A stretch of 64,000 bases of DNA from CAMDKS01 sp964402975 (lineage in GTDB: Bacteria; Bdellovibrionota_B; Oligoflexia; Oligoflexales; RGVZ01), in the NCBI GenBank assembly GCA_964402975.1, contig CAYOEM010000014.1:9075-73074 (forward strand). The letters run 5' to 3'. Shown piece after piece: positions 26,466 through 35,344 of this stretch. The notes beneath the pieces were generated by a model, which searched no databases, had not been told where the DNA came from, and worked only from the letters and a program-made list of their open reading frames with translations. The first letter of the stretch is position 1. Every line of letters begins with the position of its first letter. The position numbers and the translations under genes were made by a program.

Positions 26466-27641
26466 TTAAAATGCCGTTGTACCGGTAATCTCAGCGCCCA
26501 CGATCAACAAGTGAACGTCGTTGGTTCCCTCATACGTGTAGACAGTTTCGAGGTTGGCCATATGCCTCATGCTTTGGTACTCGATCATGATGCCATTCCC
26601 ACCAAGCATGTCTCGACACATGCGCGCAATTTCAAGGGCCGCCAGGCAATTATTTTGCTTAGCCATAGACACATGAGTATGGTGCATGGCGCCGGCCTGT
26701 TTCAACTGCCCAAGCCTAAACGCAAGAAGTTGCGCCTGGGTCAGACGGTTTGCCATTGTGGCTAGTTTGGCCTGAATCAATTGTTTTGCCGCAAGCGGTT
26801 TGTCGAATACGACTCGATCTTTCACGTAATTTACGACTTCATCAAAACACGCTTCAGCCGCTCCAAGAACACCCCAAGCAATTCCGTAACGAGCTTGCGT
26901 CAGACAAGACAGAGCGCACTTCAATCCGGCAGTGGACTTGGGAAGAAGAGCCGATTTATCGAGCTCAACATTGTCAAAATATAATTCTGAGGTCACGGAG
27001 GCTCTAAGCGACAACTTTCCAGTCATCTTTCTTGCCGTGAAGCCTTTGGCGTTTGTGGGCACAATGAATCCCCTGATCCCGTCGGGCGTCTTTGCCCAAA
27101 CGATGGCGATCTGAGCAAGGTTTCCATTCGTGATCCACATCTTAGACCCATTGAGCACCCACTTGTCACCCTTCAACACTGCCGTGGTTTTCATAGCGCC
27201 TGGATCAGAACCACCGTAGGATTCCGACAAACCAAAACACCCGATCGCTTCACCACGTCCGAGTTTTGGCAGCCACTGGGCTTTCTGCTCCTCACTTCCG
27301 TACTCGTAGATAGGATACATGACGAGTGCGCCCTGCACGGATGCAAAACTTCTGAGGCCAGAATCACATCGCTCGAGCTCTTTCATGACGAGACCGTAGC
27401 TGATCTGATCCATTCCGACCAGACCATGCCCCTTTAGGTTACCGCCTAGTACGCCCAATTCACCGATGGAGGGGATTTTTTCTGTGGGAAAACGCTCTTC
27501 CAGGTAACACTTGCCGATGATCGGATTGATCTCTCGCGCTGCAAAGTCACGGACTGACTGCCCCACAAGTCTTTGCTCTTCATTCAAAAGATCATCAATA
27601 TGGAAAAAATCTGGAAAAGGTGACACCCGGGGAGCTGGCAT
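26466..27641 (-). CDS. Acyl-CoA dehydrogenase, glutaryl-CoA dehydrogenase type
   Basis: 391 residues from the ATG at 27641, which has AGGAGG seven bases upstream; the frame extends to 27674 without a better start. The FAD-binding acyl-CoA dehydrogenase fold is clear: GCFGLSESYGGSDPG (FAD and substrate loop), WVLNGSKMWITNG, and the C-terminal TYEGTNDVHLLIVGAEITG with the catalytic Glu. The segments RSFASVQGALVMYPI and ARYGIAWGVLGA are those of glutaryl-CoA dehydrogenases, which oxidise and decarboxylate glutaryl-CoA to crotonyl-CoA in lysine/tryptophan breakdown. No other pathway gene is adjacent, so substrate is inferred. Confidence 0.88.
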   Translation of the reverse strand: MPAPRVSPFPDFFHIDDLLNEEQRLVGQSVRDFAAREINPIIGKCYLEERFPTEKIPSIGELGVLGGNLKGHGLVGMDQISYGLVMKELERCDSGLRSFASVQGALVMYPIYEYGSEEQKAQWLPKLGRGEAIGCFGLSESYGGSDPGAMKTTAVLKGDKWVLNGSKMWITNGNLAQIAIVWAKTPDGIRGFIVPTNAKGFTARKMTGKLSLRASVTSELYFDNVELDKSALLPKSTAGLKCALSCLTQARYGIAWGVLGAAEACFDEVVNYVKDRVVFDKPLAAKQLIQAKLATMANRLTQAQLLAFRLGQLKQAGAMHHTHVSMAKQNNCLAALEIARMCRDMLGGNGIMIEYQSMRHMANLETVYTYEGTNDVHLLIVGAEITGTTAF

Positions 27642-27829
27642 GGAAAGGCCTCCTGTTGCCTCGTTAGAACTCAAAACAAGGCCCTCATACTGCCACGTGG
27701 AGGGATTTGCCGCAATCCATTTTAAGACGAGTTTAATCTATTAAAATCAGTCATTTAGAGCCAGTCAGGCGATGATTTCCACAGAGTGAACGCAAAGAGG
27801 CCTGACCTCCGACTTCACCAGCCACATCC

Positions 27830-28528
27830 TTATCTGGCCACCACACCTGCCTTACGATGAAAGGACTTCAAAAACAGACCCACTGCTAAAGATGTGAGCA
27901 CTAAAGCGCCCGATCTCCACTGCACTTCAGTAAAAATCCGAGCCGCCCAGATAAAATGCCCCAGCAAGAAAAAAACGACCAAAAGAGTGACGCGCACTGC
28001 CTCCCAATTCTTCGCAACCAAAGCTCGACGCAAAGAAAACGGGTCTCGAATTCGGTGACCCGATACGCCTAGTATTTTTGCAGGGAGCAGCTGCGGAATT
28101 AAACCTGATACCAGAGCTCGATATTCTGAAGCAGCAGGACCCAGCTCCCTAGTCATCGTGTCATCTTCCGATCGAGACAGACGATGATAGAGAGGTGTTA
28201 AAATTAAAACTGCCAAGCAGTATAAGAAAGGCTGTCTTGAAGCCAGAAGAAGACCGACCATGATCAGGCATCGGGACAGAACAGCAGGATATCTGACGAA
28301 TCGGTAGGGGCCAGCAAAACAGTTTATATCTATCACATCTTTTTGTGGGTAGCCGTTCAGCCAGACCAGGAGCACTAACCCTAGCCCACTAACTATTGAT
28401 CCAACAAAAACCGATTGCGACGTAGCGGAGGTCGATACAAATGCAAGTCCAGCCAACAACACGTCAACGTGATGAGCGGCAAATGACCTTAGATCCAATA
28501 AAAACTTACGACTCTTATCAAAAAACAA
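27830..28528 (-). CDS. ICMT/PEMT-like integral membrane methyltransferase-family protein
   Basis: 232 residues with several membrane helices. In the second half GPYRFVRYPAVLSR and, 45 residues on, EDDTMTRELGPAASEYRALV match the conserved pattern of isoprenylcysteine carboxyl methyltransferase-like proteins (GPYRxxRHPxYxG ... E...F...Y..Y), although His of the RHP motif is Tyr here. Bacterial members methylate lipids or have unknown substrates. The start is TTG with GAGGG ahead. The final 30 residues are basic. Divergent from the quinone reductase gene. Confidence 0.6.
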   Translation of the reverse strand: MFFDKSRKFLLDLRSFAAHHVDVLLAGLAFVSTSATSQSVFVGSIVSGLGLVLLVWLNGYPQKDVIDINCFAGPYRFVRYPAVLSRCLIMVGLLLASRQPFLYCLAVLILTPLYHRLSRSEDDTMTRELGPAASEYRALVSGLIPQLLPAKILGVSGHRIRDPFSLRRALVAKNWEAVRVTLLVVFFLLGHFIWAARIFTEVQWRSGALVLTSLAVGLFLKSFHRKAGVVAR

Positions 28529-28624
28529 ATGACACCCTCAAGTGAATGGACTTTAATCCTTAGAGTGTATCAAAAAATAGTTACGACTGTTAACTGCGAA
28601 CCCATGATTTGAATAGGCAACTGT

Positions 28625-29320
28625 ATGTACCACCTCATCGTACTCGCCCACCCTAACCCGGCAAGCCTTTGTGCGGCCATCTGCACGAATCTAGCTGACA
28701 CGTCCGCAACCAGTGGCAACCACGTTGAAGTTAGGGATCTTTACCGACTGAAATTCGATCCTGTACTATCATCGGAAGATTTCAAGCAGCTTAGGGCTGG
28801 AACTACACCGAAAGATATTGCCACAGAACAACTCCACGTTAAAAAAGCCGACGTTATCACTCTCGTCTTTCCCCTTTGGTGGACCGGATATCCCGCCATC
28901 TTGAAGGGCTGGATCGACCGGGTTTTGCAAAACGGATTTGCATTCACGTTCTCAAAAAAAGACGGAATCATCCCCCATCTCACTGGAAAAAAAGTTCAGC
29001 TGATTACGACCATGGGATCTTCTGTCGATGAATACGAGGAAAACGGCCTAATGGACGCCATGGCCATGACCATGGGTGATAATGTCTGGAGTTTCTGCGG
29101 GTGTGAAGACGCCGGATTAATCGCTTTGGGAGAGGTCCCGGGCATGAGCGAAAGCGATCGTCAAAAGCTACTAAAAGACCTGACAGACGCGATGCCTGAC
29201 GACATCTTTGGACCGGCGCGCCGACTCAGCAAAACCCCGCGTAGCAAAAAAAAGCTCTCGAAACCTAAAAATAAAAGCAGAAAAAAATTAAACAAAAAGC
29301 CAAAAACACCGCGTAGCTAA
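28625..29320 (+). CDS. NAD(P)H quinone oxidoreductase-like flavoprotein with a basic tail
   Basis: 231 residues. The first 195 form a flavodoxin-like domain of the NQO1/MdaB/KefF family: AHPNPASLCAAI near the N-terminus binds FMN/FAD phosphate, VFPLWWTGYPAILKGWIDRV is the hallmark WW-G-P-LKGW-DRV segment, and TTMGSSVDEY is the third flavin loop. The last 35 residues are almost entirely Lys, Ser, Arg and Pro and look disordered, as in nucleic-acid-binding tails; this is unusual for the family. ATG start with no strong ribosome binding site. Its stop codon overlaps that of the convergent Lnb-like gene (shared CTAA). Confidence 0.85.
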   Translation: MYHLIVLAHPNPASLCAAICTNLADTSATSGNHVEVRDLYRLKFDPVLSSEDFKQLRAGTTPKDIATEQLHVKKADVITLVFPLWWTGYPAILKGWIDRVLQNGFAFTFSKKDGIIPHLTGKKVQLITTMGSSVDEYEENGLMDAMAMTMGDNVWSFCGCEDAGLIALGEVPGMSESDRQKLLKDLTDAMPDDIFGPARRLSKTPRSKKKLSKPKNKSRKKLNKKPKTPRS

Positions 29321-30606
29321 TTTTTTGCTGCGGTCTCATTTGCTTGTTTAATCAACACATCCAACAAAGATAGCCAAACTAAAGCCGTGAGCGGAGCGAA
29401 CCAACCCACCACACGCGACGTGTTTTGAACAAGGACACCCGAGACAGTTAAAGCAACTAAAACCGTGATGCCGGTCATGTGCGCCATGGTGAGGTATTTA
29501 ACGACTAAAACGCGGGACGGGGATAATCTTGCCGACGATCCAAGTACTAATAAATAGAGTCCTATTGCCATGTAGAAAAGGTCAACGGGCCATAACATCC
29601 AAAGATTTGCGTTATGTGGCAAAACAGAATGACTGCCGAAAGCCCAAGACAGGGACAAAAATAAACCGATAGCGCCCCAAAGACCGCCTAATACTACACT
29701 TGAAAACCCGATCAATCTCACACCAAGGGATCTCGAGGATGGACGCCTAAACATCAAAAAGCCAGCTAATGCGGGCAAACCAGATAGCAGCCAAAGCAAC
29801 ATATAACCATTAATAATCGGGACCTCAGGACCCGGGTAATCAGTCATAGTAACAGTGTCAGAAAGAAGTGTTTTACCGGGTATCTCATGACCCGAATCAT
29901 CCACGGCTGGAATCTGGAGCATGTAGTGACGCAGACGTCCTGGAATAAACATATCCTCCCAGTCAGTCATCACCTTATCTGGCTCGCTGTTAAGAATGAC
30001 ATCCTGCCCCATGGCAAAGAACGGCTCTGACGCATTATATTCCATCACACGGTCACGATAGGTTTTTCCCGTCAATTTGTTCGCGGAAAGTTTCTTGATC
30101 TGGCCGCCCGTTGCCATATCAAAGATATCGCGCACTCTCGTTGAGCAATTATCATAGAAAAACAAGTATGGATAATTCACGTTCTCGGGGCGCGCATGCC
30201 ACAGGATCCGGTCCACCACGCGCTGCTTTTGCGCGTCTGTTAGATTGACTTTCTCCATCCACATAGTTTGGCGTTCAATTTTTGAAATGGCGACTTCGTT
30301 CCACCAGGGCCCATAACTCATGTAGTAAATCAAATAACCTCGCAAGAAGTTCGGAACAAAACCAGGCGCATTAAAATCAAATGTCCCCCAGTTGTAGCCA
30401 ATGTCGGTTCCAGCTTCGCGATCAAGCACACGCACAATGGTATGCCCATATTTTGAATAAATCTGATGACCGATATCGCGGGTACCAAGATAAATTTCAA
30501 CTTTCGATATATCTCTTGGAATCAGAGGCAAGTCCTGTGCATCCGCAATATGAGACACTGCCAACAGGACAGCCCAAAATACTATTTGAAAGAAAGCTCT
30601 AATCAT
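29317..30606 (-). CDS. Lnb-like (DUF4105) periplasmic/membrane protein
   Basis: 429 residues. Signal peptide (1-23), then a periplasmic domain (about 30-260) with IYSKYGHTIVRV, IGYNWGTFDFNAPGF and YPYLFFYDNCSTRVRDI, followed by about five membrane helices. The pattern is that of the DUF4105 family, whose N-terminal domain is now linked to Lnb, the lipoprotein N-acyltransferase of Bacteroides. The His in KYGHT and Cys in DNCST could be the catalytic pair. If active it would N-acylate lipoproteins in the periplasm; the assignment of that activity here is inference. It lies 18 bases downstream of an LpxL-type acyltransferase gene on the same strand. Confidence 0.78.
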   Translation of the reverse strand: MIRAFFQIVFWAVLLAVSHIADAQDLPLIPRDISKVEIYLGTRDIGHQIYSKYGHTIVRVLDREAGTDIGYNWGTFDFNAPGFVPNFLRGYLIYYMSYGPWWNEVAISKIERQTMWMEKVNLTDAQKQRVVDRILWHARPENVNYPYLFFYDNCSTRVRDIFDMATGGQIKKLSANKLTGKTYRDRVMEYNASEPFFAMGQDVILNSEPDKVMTDWEDMFIPGRLRHYMLQIPAVDDSGHEIPGKTLLSDTVTMTDYPGPEVPIINGYMLLWLLSGLPALAGFLMFRRPSSRSLGVRLIGFSSVVLGGLWGAIGLFLSLSWAFGSHSVLPHNANLWMLWPVDLFYMAIGLYLLVLGSSARLSPSRVLVVKYLTMAHMTGITVLVALTVSGVLVQNTSRVVGWFAPLTALVWLSLLDVLIKQANETAAKN

Positions 30607-30624
30607 TTGGGTAAAACTCCCATC

Positions 30625-31464
30625 CTATTTCCAACGTCGATAGTTCCAAGCCCACTGCTCCGGATACATCAAAATCATTTTGGATAGATCATCTGCCATC
30701 AATTGAGCAATTTTACCTTGATCTGTAATACCATGGTTAGAACCCAGAACCTCGGTAACGTAAAACTTATAATGACAAACCCCAACCCGCACCGCATGTA
30801 CGCCGAAAACCGGCATCTGTTTTTTGGCGGCCATCATCGCCGGTCCTTGCACAATGTGAGTATCGGGAACTCCTAAAAATCTACATGGAAATCCACTTGC
30901 ACGTTTTGCAGGACGCTGATCCATAACAAATCCAAGATGCTCATTTTTATTAGCAATCTCCATCATGTCTCGCAGAAGTGTTTTAGAGTCTGTCCAAAGC
31001 ACGTTCATGCCGAGCATCTCTCTAATCTTGTTTAATGCACCCGTCATCCAGGGCGATTGACTTGGTTTTGCCAAGGCATGAAAATCCCGATCTAGAGATT
31101 TAGCAGCGACATGACCAGCAAGCTCCCATGCCCCGTGATGAGCCGCAATAATTATGACGCCGGATTGCTTGGACGCATTTGCCAAAATCTCTTTGGCGTC
31201 ATCCATGCCGTCAATTCTGACTTCGCTGGGTCGAAACACATAACGTATAGTTTCTAGAAAAAGGAAAGCTTGGGCCTGAAAAACCTGCCACACAAAACTT
31301 GTAGCGAAAGCAGATGTTGGCGGAAGATCATAAACACGATGCGCGTTCTGCCTAATAATTTTCCCGTCTTTTTTTGCAAACAGATAGGCCAATACAGCTA
31401 TGATGCCTGCGAGACTCGGCAATAAAAACCTTGGTAGCGCGGCAATTATCCGAAAAACAATCAA
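30625..31464 (-). CDS. LpxL/HtrB-family lysophospholipid acyltransferase
   Basis: 279 residues with an N-terminal membrane anchor. The HX4(D/E) catalytic motif is HHGAWE (about residues 104-109), preceded by GVIIIAAHHGAWELAG. The second family block FVMDQRPAKRASGFPCRFLG matches the glycerol-phosphate or substrate-binding (DQR..) segment of lipid A acyltransferases, and the C-terminal YPEQWAWNYRRWK is a family signature. LpxL members transfer acyl chains to lipid A at the inner membrane; some related enzymes act on other lipids. TTG start with GGAG eight bases ahead. Neighbouring the Lnb-like gene downstream and lipA upstream. Confidence 0.88.
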   Translation of the reverse strand: MIVFRIIAALPRFLLPSLAGIIAVLAYLFAKKDGKIIRQNAHRVYDLPPTSAFATSFVWQVFQAQAFLFLETIRYVFRPSEVRIDGMDDAKEILANASKQSGVIIIAAHHGAWELAGHVAAKSLDRDFHALAKPSQSPWMTGALNKIREMLGMNVLWTDSKTLLRDMMEIANKNEHLGFVMDQRPAKRASGFPCRFLGVPDTHIVQGPAMMAAKKQMPVFGVHAVRVGVCHYKFYVTEVLGSNHGITDQGKIAQLMADDLSKMILMYPEQWAWNYRRWK

Positions 31465-31485
31465 TGAAACAGCTCCAACCAGCCA

Positions 31486-32433
31486 CTATGTCCGAGACGT
31501 CACGCCCATCTTTTTCAGCGCAGCTGCGTAGTACTCGTGAGCCTTGAAGGACGACCTCACCAATGGCGCACTAGCCACCGCTAGAAAGCCGATTGACTCT
31601 GCATACACCTTAAGGCGCTCAAACTCGTCAGGATGCGCAAAGCGCTTTATGGGCAAATGCTTATTAGATGGCCTCATGTATTGTCCGATATTGATAAATT
31701 CGACACCAAACTCGCGTAGATCAGAGAGGCTGGACTTAACTTCCTCTTCTTCTTCGCCCAAACCAAGCATGATCGCGCTCTTTGTAAATACCCTGTAATC
31801 CGCCAACATCTTCACGTGCCCAAGCGCTTCAATCGACTGCCGATATTTAGCCCTGGCATCGCGAACCCTTGGCGATAAACGTTCGACGGTTTCGATGTTG
31901 TGAGCATAAACCTCTGGACGCTCGGCAAGAATAACCTTTAACGCATCCGTACTGCCTTTGAAATCGCCAGCAAGCAATTCGATGACTATCCCAGGATTTA
32001 GCACCCGAACTTCGCGAATGACGCGAGCGACGTGGGCAGCTCCGCCATCAGGCAAATCATCTCGGTCCACCATGGTGATGACAACATATTTTAGCTTCAT
32101 CAAGGCAGCACTCTCTGCGACCTGCTTTGGCTCATCAGCATCGAGCCATCCATCTGGATTACCGGTTTTCACATTACAGAAACGACATGCGCGGGTACAG
32201 ACCTCGCCAAGCACCATAAATGTTGCCGTATTGGTGTTCCAACAATGGCCAATATTTGGACACTTAGCCTCTTCACACACCGTGTAAAGCTTGCGTCCGC
32301 GCAAATCCCGTTTGATATTGAAGTAGGTCTCGCCCGTTGGAATAGGTGTTTTTAGCCAACTGGGCTTACCCACATGAAGATGACGCTTGTTTTCGGCGTC
32401 AGCAGGGCTTGTCGTTTTATTGGATGTTGTCAC
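31486..32433 (-). CDS. lipA: Lipoyl synthase
   Basis: 315-residue radical SAM enzyme. The auxiliary cluster motif C-x4-C-x5-C is CEEAKCPNIGHC, and the radical SAM motif CxxxCxxC is CTRACRFC in GEVCTRACRFCNV. The C-terminal RSSFKAHEYY contains the conserved Arg-Ser-Ser that ligates the auxiliary cluster. It inserts two sulfur atoms into octanoylated carrier proteins to make lipoyl. Start GTG with CAAGAG ahead. The gene is 21 bases upstream of the LpxL-type gene on the same strand. No lipB is visible in the window. Confidence 0.97.
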   Translation of the reverse strand: MTTSNKTTSPADAENKRHLHVGKPSWLKTPIPTGETYFNIKRDLRGRKLYTVCEEAKCPNIGHCWNTNTATFMVLGEVCTRACRFCNVKTGNPDGWLDADEPKQVAESAALMKLKYVVITMVDRDDLPDGGAAHVARVIREVRVLNPGIVIELLAGDFKGSTDALKVILAERPEVYAHNIETVERLSPRVRDARAKYRQSIEALGHVKMLADYRVFTKSAIMLGLGEEEEEVKSSLSDLREFGVEFINIGQYMRPSNKHLPIKRFAHPDEFERLKVYAESIGFLAVASAPLVRSSFKAHEYYAAALKKMGVTSRT

Positions 32434-32548
32434 AGCGTACTCTTGACTAATGTGCTAAGGTGTCTGTTGGATTCATCTAGCTTGTGGCTGATGTTTGTAT
32501 CACTGTGATCTGACGGCGTAAAGCCTTTGCGAACTTGAGGATTTCCCA

Positions 32549-33706
32549 ATGAATTCAAAGACATTGAGTTCTTATATCGAGGTGGTCAATAAGCTAGGCC
32601 GAACTCCTCGTGGTTTCGAGCGCTCAGGACGAAATCCCGAGTCCATTTTTAAGGCTATTTTGCGTAACTCTAAAGATAGCGCAATTGAGATTTGGGAGAT
32701 TTATACCCAAAGGCGTGAAGAGCTCTCGAGAAGACTGATGAACAGTCGCGAGGCCGTCGTCGCTTATTTATTAGGATTTCATTTGCCAAATATGGCGCGC
32801 GCATCCGACCTTTATTTTAGATCAGACGCACGTCATGCCTGGAAATCAAAAATAAAAAAACACAAGGTTCGCGTTTATGATATCGGATGCGGAACCGGGG
32901 CGATGTCGCTAGCGCTAAACATAGAAGCTGACTACGTTTTAATTGACACAAGTGGCCCTCTTCTCGACGCTGCCAGCTTGCTTGCTGAAAAATCTGGCCT
33001 GAATGCAAAAACCAGTCGCCGAAACATCGAGGATCTTGACCCTCAACAGTTCACGAATAAAAAAAATCAAGATGACGTTCACATCTACCTACTCGGTTAC
33101 GTATGGAACGAACTTAATAAAAATGCGCCAGGACGGCGCAATCTTTTACGAATCATCACGAATCACATCAAACGTGAAGAAAAGTGCCTAGTTTTCGTAA
33201 CTGAACCCGCACTAGACTTCATGTCGAGACCAGCAATGGAGCTACGCGACACTCTCTGTGAGGCTGGCTTTCAGTCCCTCTACCCATGCCCGCACAGCCT
33301 ACCTTGTCCGATGTTAAATCGCGCTAAGGACTGGTGTTATAGTGAGGGCGAATGGAACCAGCCGCCTGTTGCAAAATTAATTGACCATCACATGAAAATA
33401 AATCGTGCAAAGCACGCTAGTACGATGTTTGCTTTCGCCAGTCCGGCCGTTGGGTTAACCTCCGATGATAAGCCTGTCGTGGTCGGTCGACCAGTGCGCG
33501 AAGCAGGAATTGAGCGTTACAAAGGATTTTTTGATTATCTAGTCTGTAAGGATGATGGTTTGCACAAGGAAAAACCTGAACAGCCTAAACAAGTTATTCT
33601 GCGTGGAAACATTTTTGCTGAGGTCAAGCCAAGCCCCCCTCCCGCAAAGAAAAAAACAACTCCTAGGCCGTTACATTCTAAGAAAATTCGCCCACAGCGT
33701 TCTTAG
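32549..33706 (+). CDS. Rsm22/METTL17-like rRNA methyltransferase-family protein
   Basis: 385 residues. SAM-binding motif VYDIGCGTGAMSLAL (about residue 110), then a Cys-rich block YPCPHSLPCPMLNRAKDWC (about 247-265). That C-P-H-x3-C-P...W-C pattern is the signature of the Rsm22 family, whose mitochondrial member METTL17 binds a [4Fe-4S] cluster and helps assemble the small ribosomal subunit. The C-terminal 60 residues contain RPVREAGIERY, a domain boundary, then a Pro/Lys tail (PSPPPAKKK). Bacterial homologues are annotated as small-subunit ribosome-associated proteins. It is a single gene, divergent from lipA, with a 29-bp tail overlap with the next gene. Confidence 0.78.
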   Translation: MNSKTLSSYIEVVNKLGRTPRGFERSGRNPESIFKAILRNSKDSAIEIWEIYTQRREELSRRLMNSREAVVAYLLGFHLPNMARASDLYFRSDARHAWKSKIKKHKVRVYDIGCGTGAMSLALNIEADYVLIDTSGPLLDAASLLAEKSGLNAKTSRRNIEDLDPQQFTNKKNQDDVHIYLLGYVWNELNKNAPGRRNLLRIITNHIKREEKCLVFVTEPALDFMSRPAMELRDTLCEAGFQSLYPCPHSLPCPMLNRAKDWCYSEGEWNQPPVAKLIDHHMKINRAKHASTMFAFASPAVGLTSDDKPVVVGRPVREAGIERYKGFFDYLVCKDDGLHKEKPEQPKQVILRGNIFAEVKPSPPPAKKKTTPRPLHSKKIRPQRS

Positions 33707-34976
33707 CCGGGCCGTCAATCGCTAGAGATACTGTCATATCACTTATAACGTTCGTTGCACTTCGACACCGTGCAACAATCCAATCGGCAGGCAGAAGAAG
33801 AGGCATGATCTCAACGGGGAGCCCAGCGGCTGGAAGAACTAGCGATAAAGCCACCACGCCGGCCTCAGGAAAACCACTGACCCCTAGGGTAGCCAAGACA
33901 CAAACGCCCGCAACTCCAAGCTGATGAATATAAGACCATTCTAAACCAAACGCCTGAGCCAACATGATAACCGCAACCACCTCATACAGCAAAATACCAT
34001 CGTTATTAAAATTTGTACCAATGCAGGCCCCAAGCCGAGCTGACGCCTTAGAGCAGTTGAGATGATCCAGCGCATCAAGCGTGGCCGGCAGCGATGATAG
34101 ACTACTATTAACGCCAAACGCATAAACGACCGGAATCTTCGCATGTCGCCAAAAGTGCCGTAAAGATCGTCTCGAGCACCTGACAATCCACGACTGATAA
34201 ACAATAACAATCTGTAAAACCATACCCATAATCGTTACAAAAAGGTACCACGAGAGGCCTTTAAAAACCGAAAAACCATGGTCCCCTGTTGCCTTGGCTA
34301 CAGCTGCAAAAATTGCGACGGGCATCAACATCAATATATTTCGAAGTACGAATGAAACAACGGAAAGCGATATTTCAAGATAACCACGAAATTTAACAAA
34401 TCTTGAGTCCCACAATCCATCCCTACGCCCCGCGCTGCGAATACCGAGTCCAACCAAAATGGCCACGACAATTAAGGATGGGATATTATTTTCTACGAAT
34501 GGCTTTACAATCGAGTCTGGAATGAATGACTTAGCGACATCAGACCAGCTTAGAAGCTTTACGCCTTGAACCACAGGAGTCGTCACCGCCGGAGCGACAG
34601 AAAAACCGCGAACAAGCCCCTCCAAATGGGCGCCTGGCTTTAGAGCATTAACAAGCACTACAGCAATTGAGACCGCTAGCACCGCATTGATAGTGCAGAT
34701 AATCACCAAACGCCGTACTCCGGACGTCAATGGCTGGTCGGCCATCATGCCGTTTAAGATAGCCAGAAAAAGAAGCGGGCCTGCGAAGGCCTTGACGAGC
34801 GCAACAGGTAGCCAAGCCAGTACAGCGATAAGACCGTCCGTGCCGGCAGGTAACAAATGCCAGAACCACCCAAGACCGCACCCAAGCACAATAGCCACCA
34901 GATTGGCTGCAAAAATATATCGAATTGCTGTAACGCCACGAGGGGCATAATGAGAGTCTACGGAATTTGACACCAC
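33678..34976 (-). CDS. Dicarboxylate/amino acid:cation symporter (DAACS family)
   Basis: From a GTG at 34976 this gives 432 residues, the usual length; AGGGAG sits six bases ahead. The frame runs open upstream to 35123, but that extension overlaps the small ORF at 35087 and has no such site. Hydrophobic, with the family's helical hairpin and substrate-binding segments: GVNSSLSSLPATLDAL (serine-rich HP1), TNFNNDGILLYEV in TM7 (NxDG variant of NMDGT), GVSGFPEAGVVAL (HP2) and CRSATNVISDMTVSLAI in TM8. These mark GltP/DctA-like Na+ or H+ symporters. Substrate (glutamate, dicarboxylate or Ser/Thr) cannot be specified. The TM7 change from M-D-G-T to N-D-G-I departs from consensus. Confidence 0.85.
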   Translation of the reverse strand: MVSNSVDSHYAPRGVTAIRYIFAANLVAIVLGCGLGWFWHLLPAGTDGLIAVLAWLPVALVKAFAGPLLFLAILNGMMADQPLTSGVRRLVIICTINAVLAVSIAVVLVNALKPGAHLEGLVRGFSVAPAVTTPVVQGVKLLSWSDVAKSFIPDSIVKPFVENNIPSLIVVAILVGLGIRSAGRRDGLWDSRFVKFRGYLEISLSVVSFVLRNILMLMPVAIFAAVAKATGDHGFSVFKGLSWYLFVTIMGMVLQIVIVYQSWIVRCSRRSLRHFWRHAKIPVVYAFGVNSSLSSLPATLDALDHLNCSKASARLGACIGTNFNNDGILLYEVVAVIMLAQAFGLEWSYIHQLGVAGVCVLATLGVSGFPEAGVVALSLVLPAAGLPVEIMPLLLPADWIVARCRSATNVISDMTVSLAIDGPAKNAVGEFS

Positions 34977-35086
34977 ATGGAACTCCCTAGAAGATTGGCC
35001 ATTATAAGCCTTTTTCGTTTGTTTTAACCAGACAAAAGCGAAACGATCACAGTTAGCGAACCAGGCAGATATTGCCTCATTAAAGA

Positions 35087-35344
35087 ATGGAGCATATGGC
35101 CGATAAAGGAAAAACAACACCAAGAGAGTCTATGGCAAAAATCATACACATTCATTCGGCTTTAAATAAGCGCTCAGACGTGGTGCGCACACCAAAGATG
35201 CTTGTAACTGATCACGACGCGAGTAGGCATCATGAAATACAAACACAATCAACCTTAGTTCAGCCCTCTAGAGTCTTATTGAAGTCCTTGCACCTATTGG
35301 CTGAAAATGTTGATCGGCAAGTTGAAGAAATTCTGAAAATTTAG
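35087..35344 (+). CDS. Small hypothetical protein
   Basis: 85 residues in a gap between divergent and convergent genes. ATG at 35087 or the in-frame ATG at 35096 (with GGAG three bases ahead, too close for ideal). Polar, with a C-terminal amphipathic helix (VLLKSLHLLAENVDRQVEEI). No family recognised. Its stop overlaps that of pyrE by 4 bases, similar to other convergent pairs in this window, which supports a real gene. Confidence 0.42.
   Translation: MEHMADKGKTTPRESMAKIIHIHSALNKRSDVVRTPKMLVTDHDASRHHEIQTQSTLVQPSRVLLKSLHLLAENVDRQVEEILKI

Noticed and set aside
33678..35123. Longer N-terminus of the dicarboxylate symporter to 35123
   Set aside because: The GTG at 34976 has an AGGGAG site six bases ahead and gives the family length; the extension overlaps another ORF.
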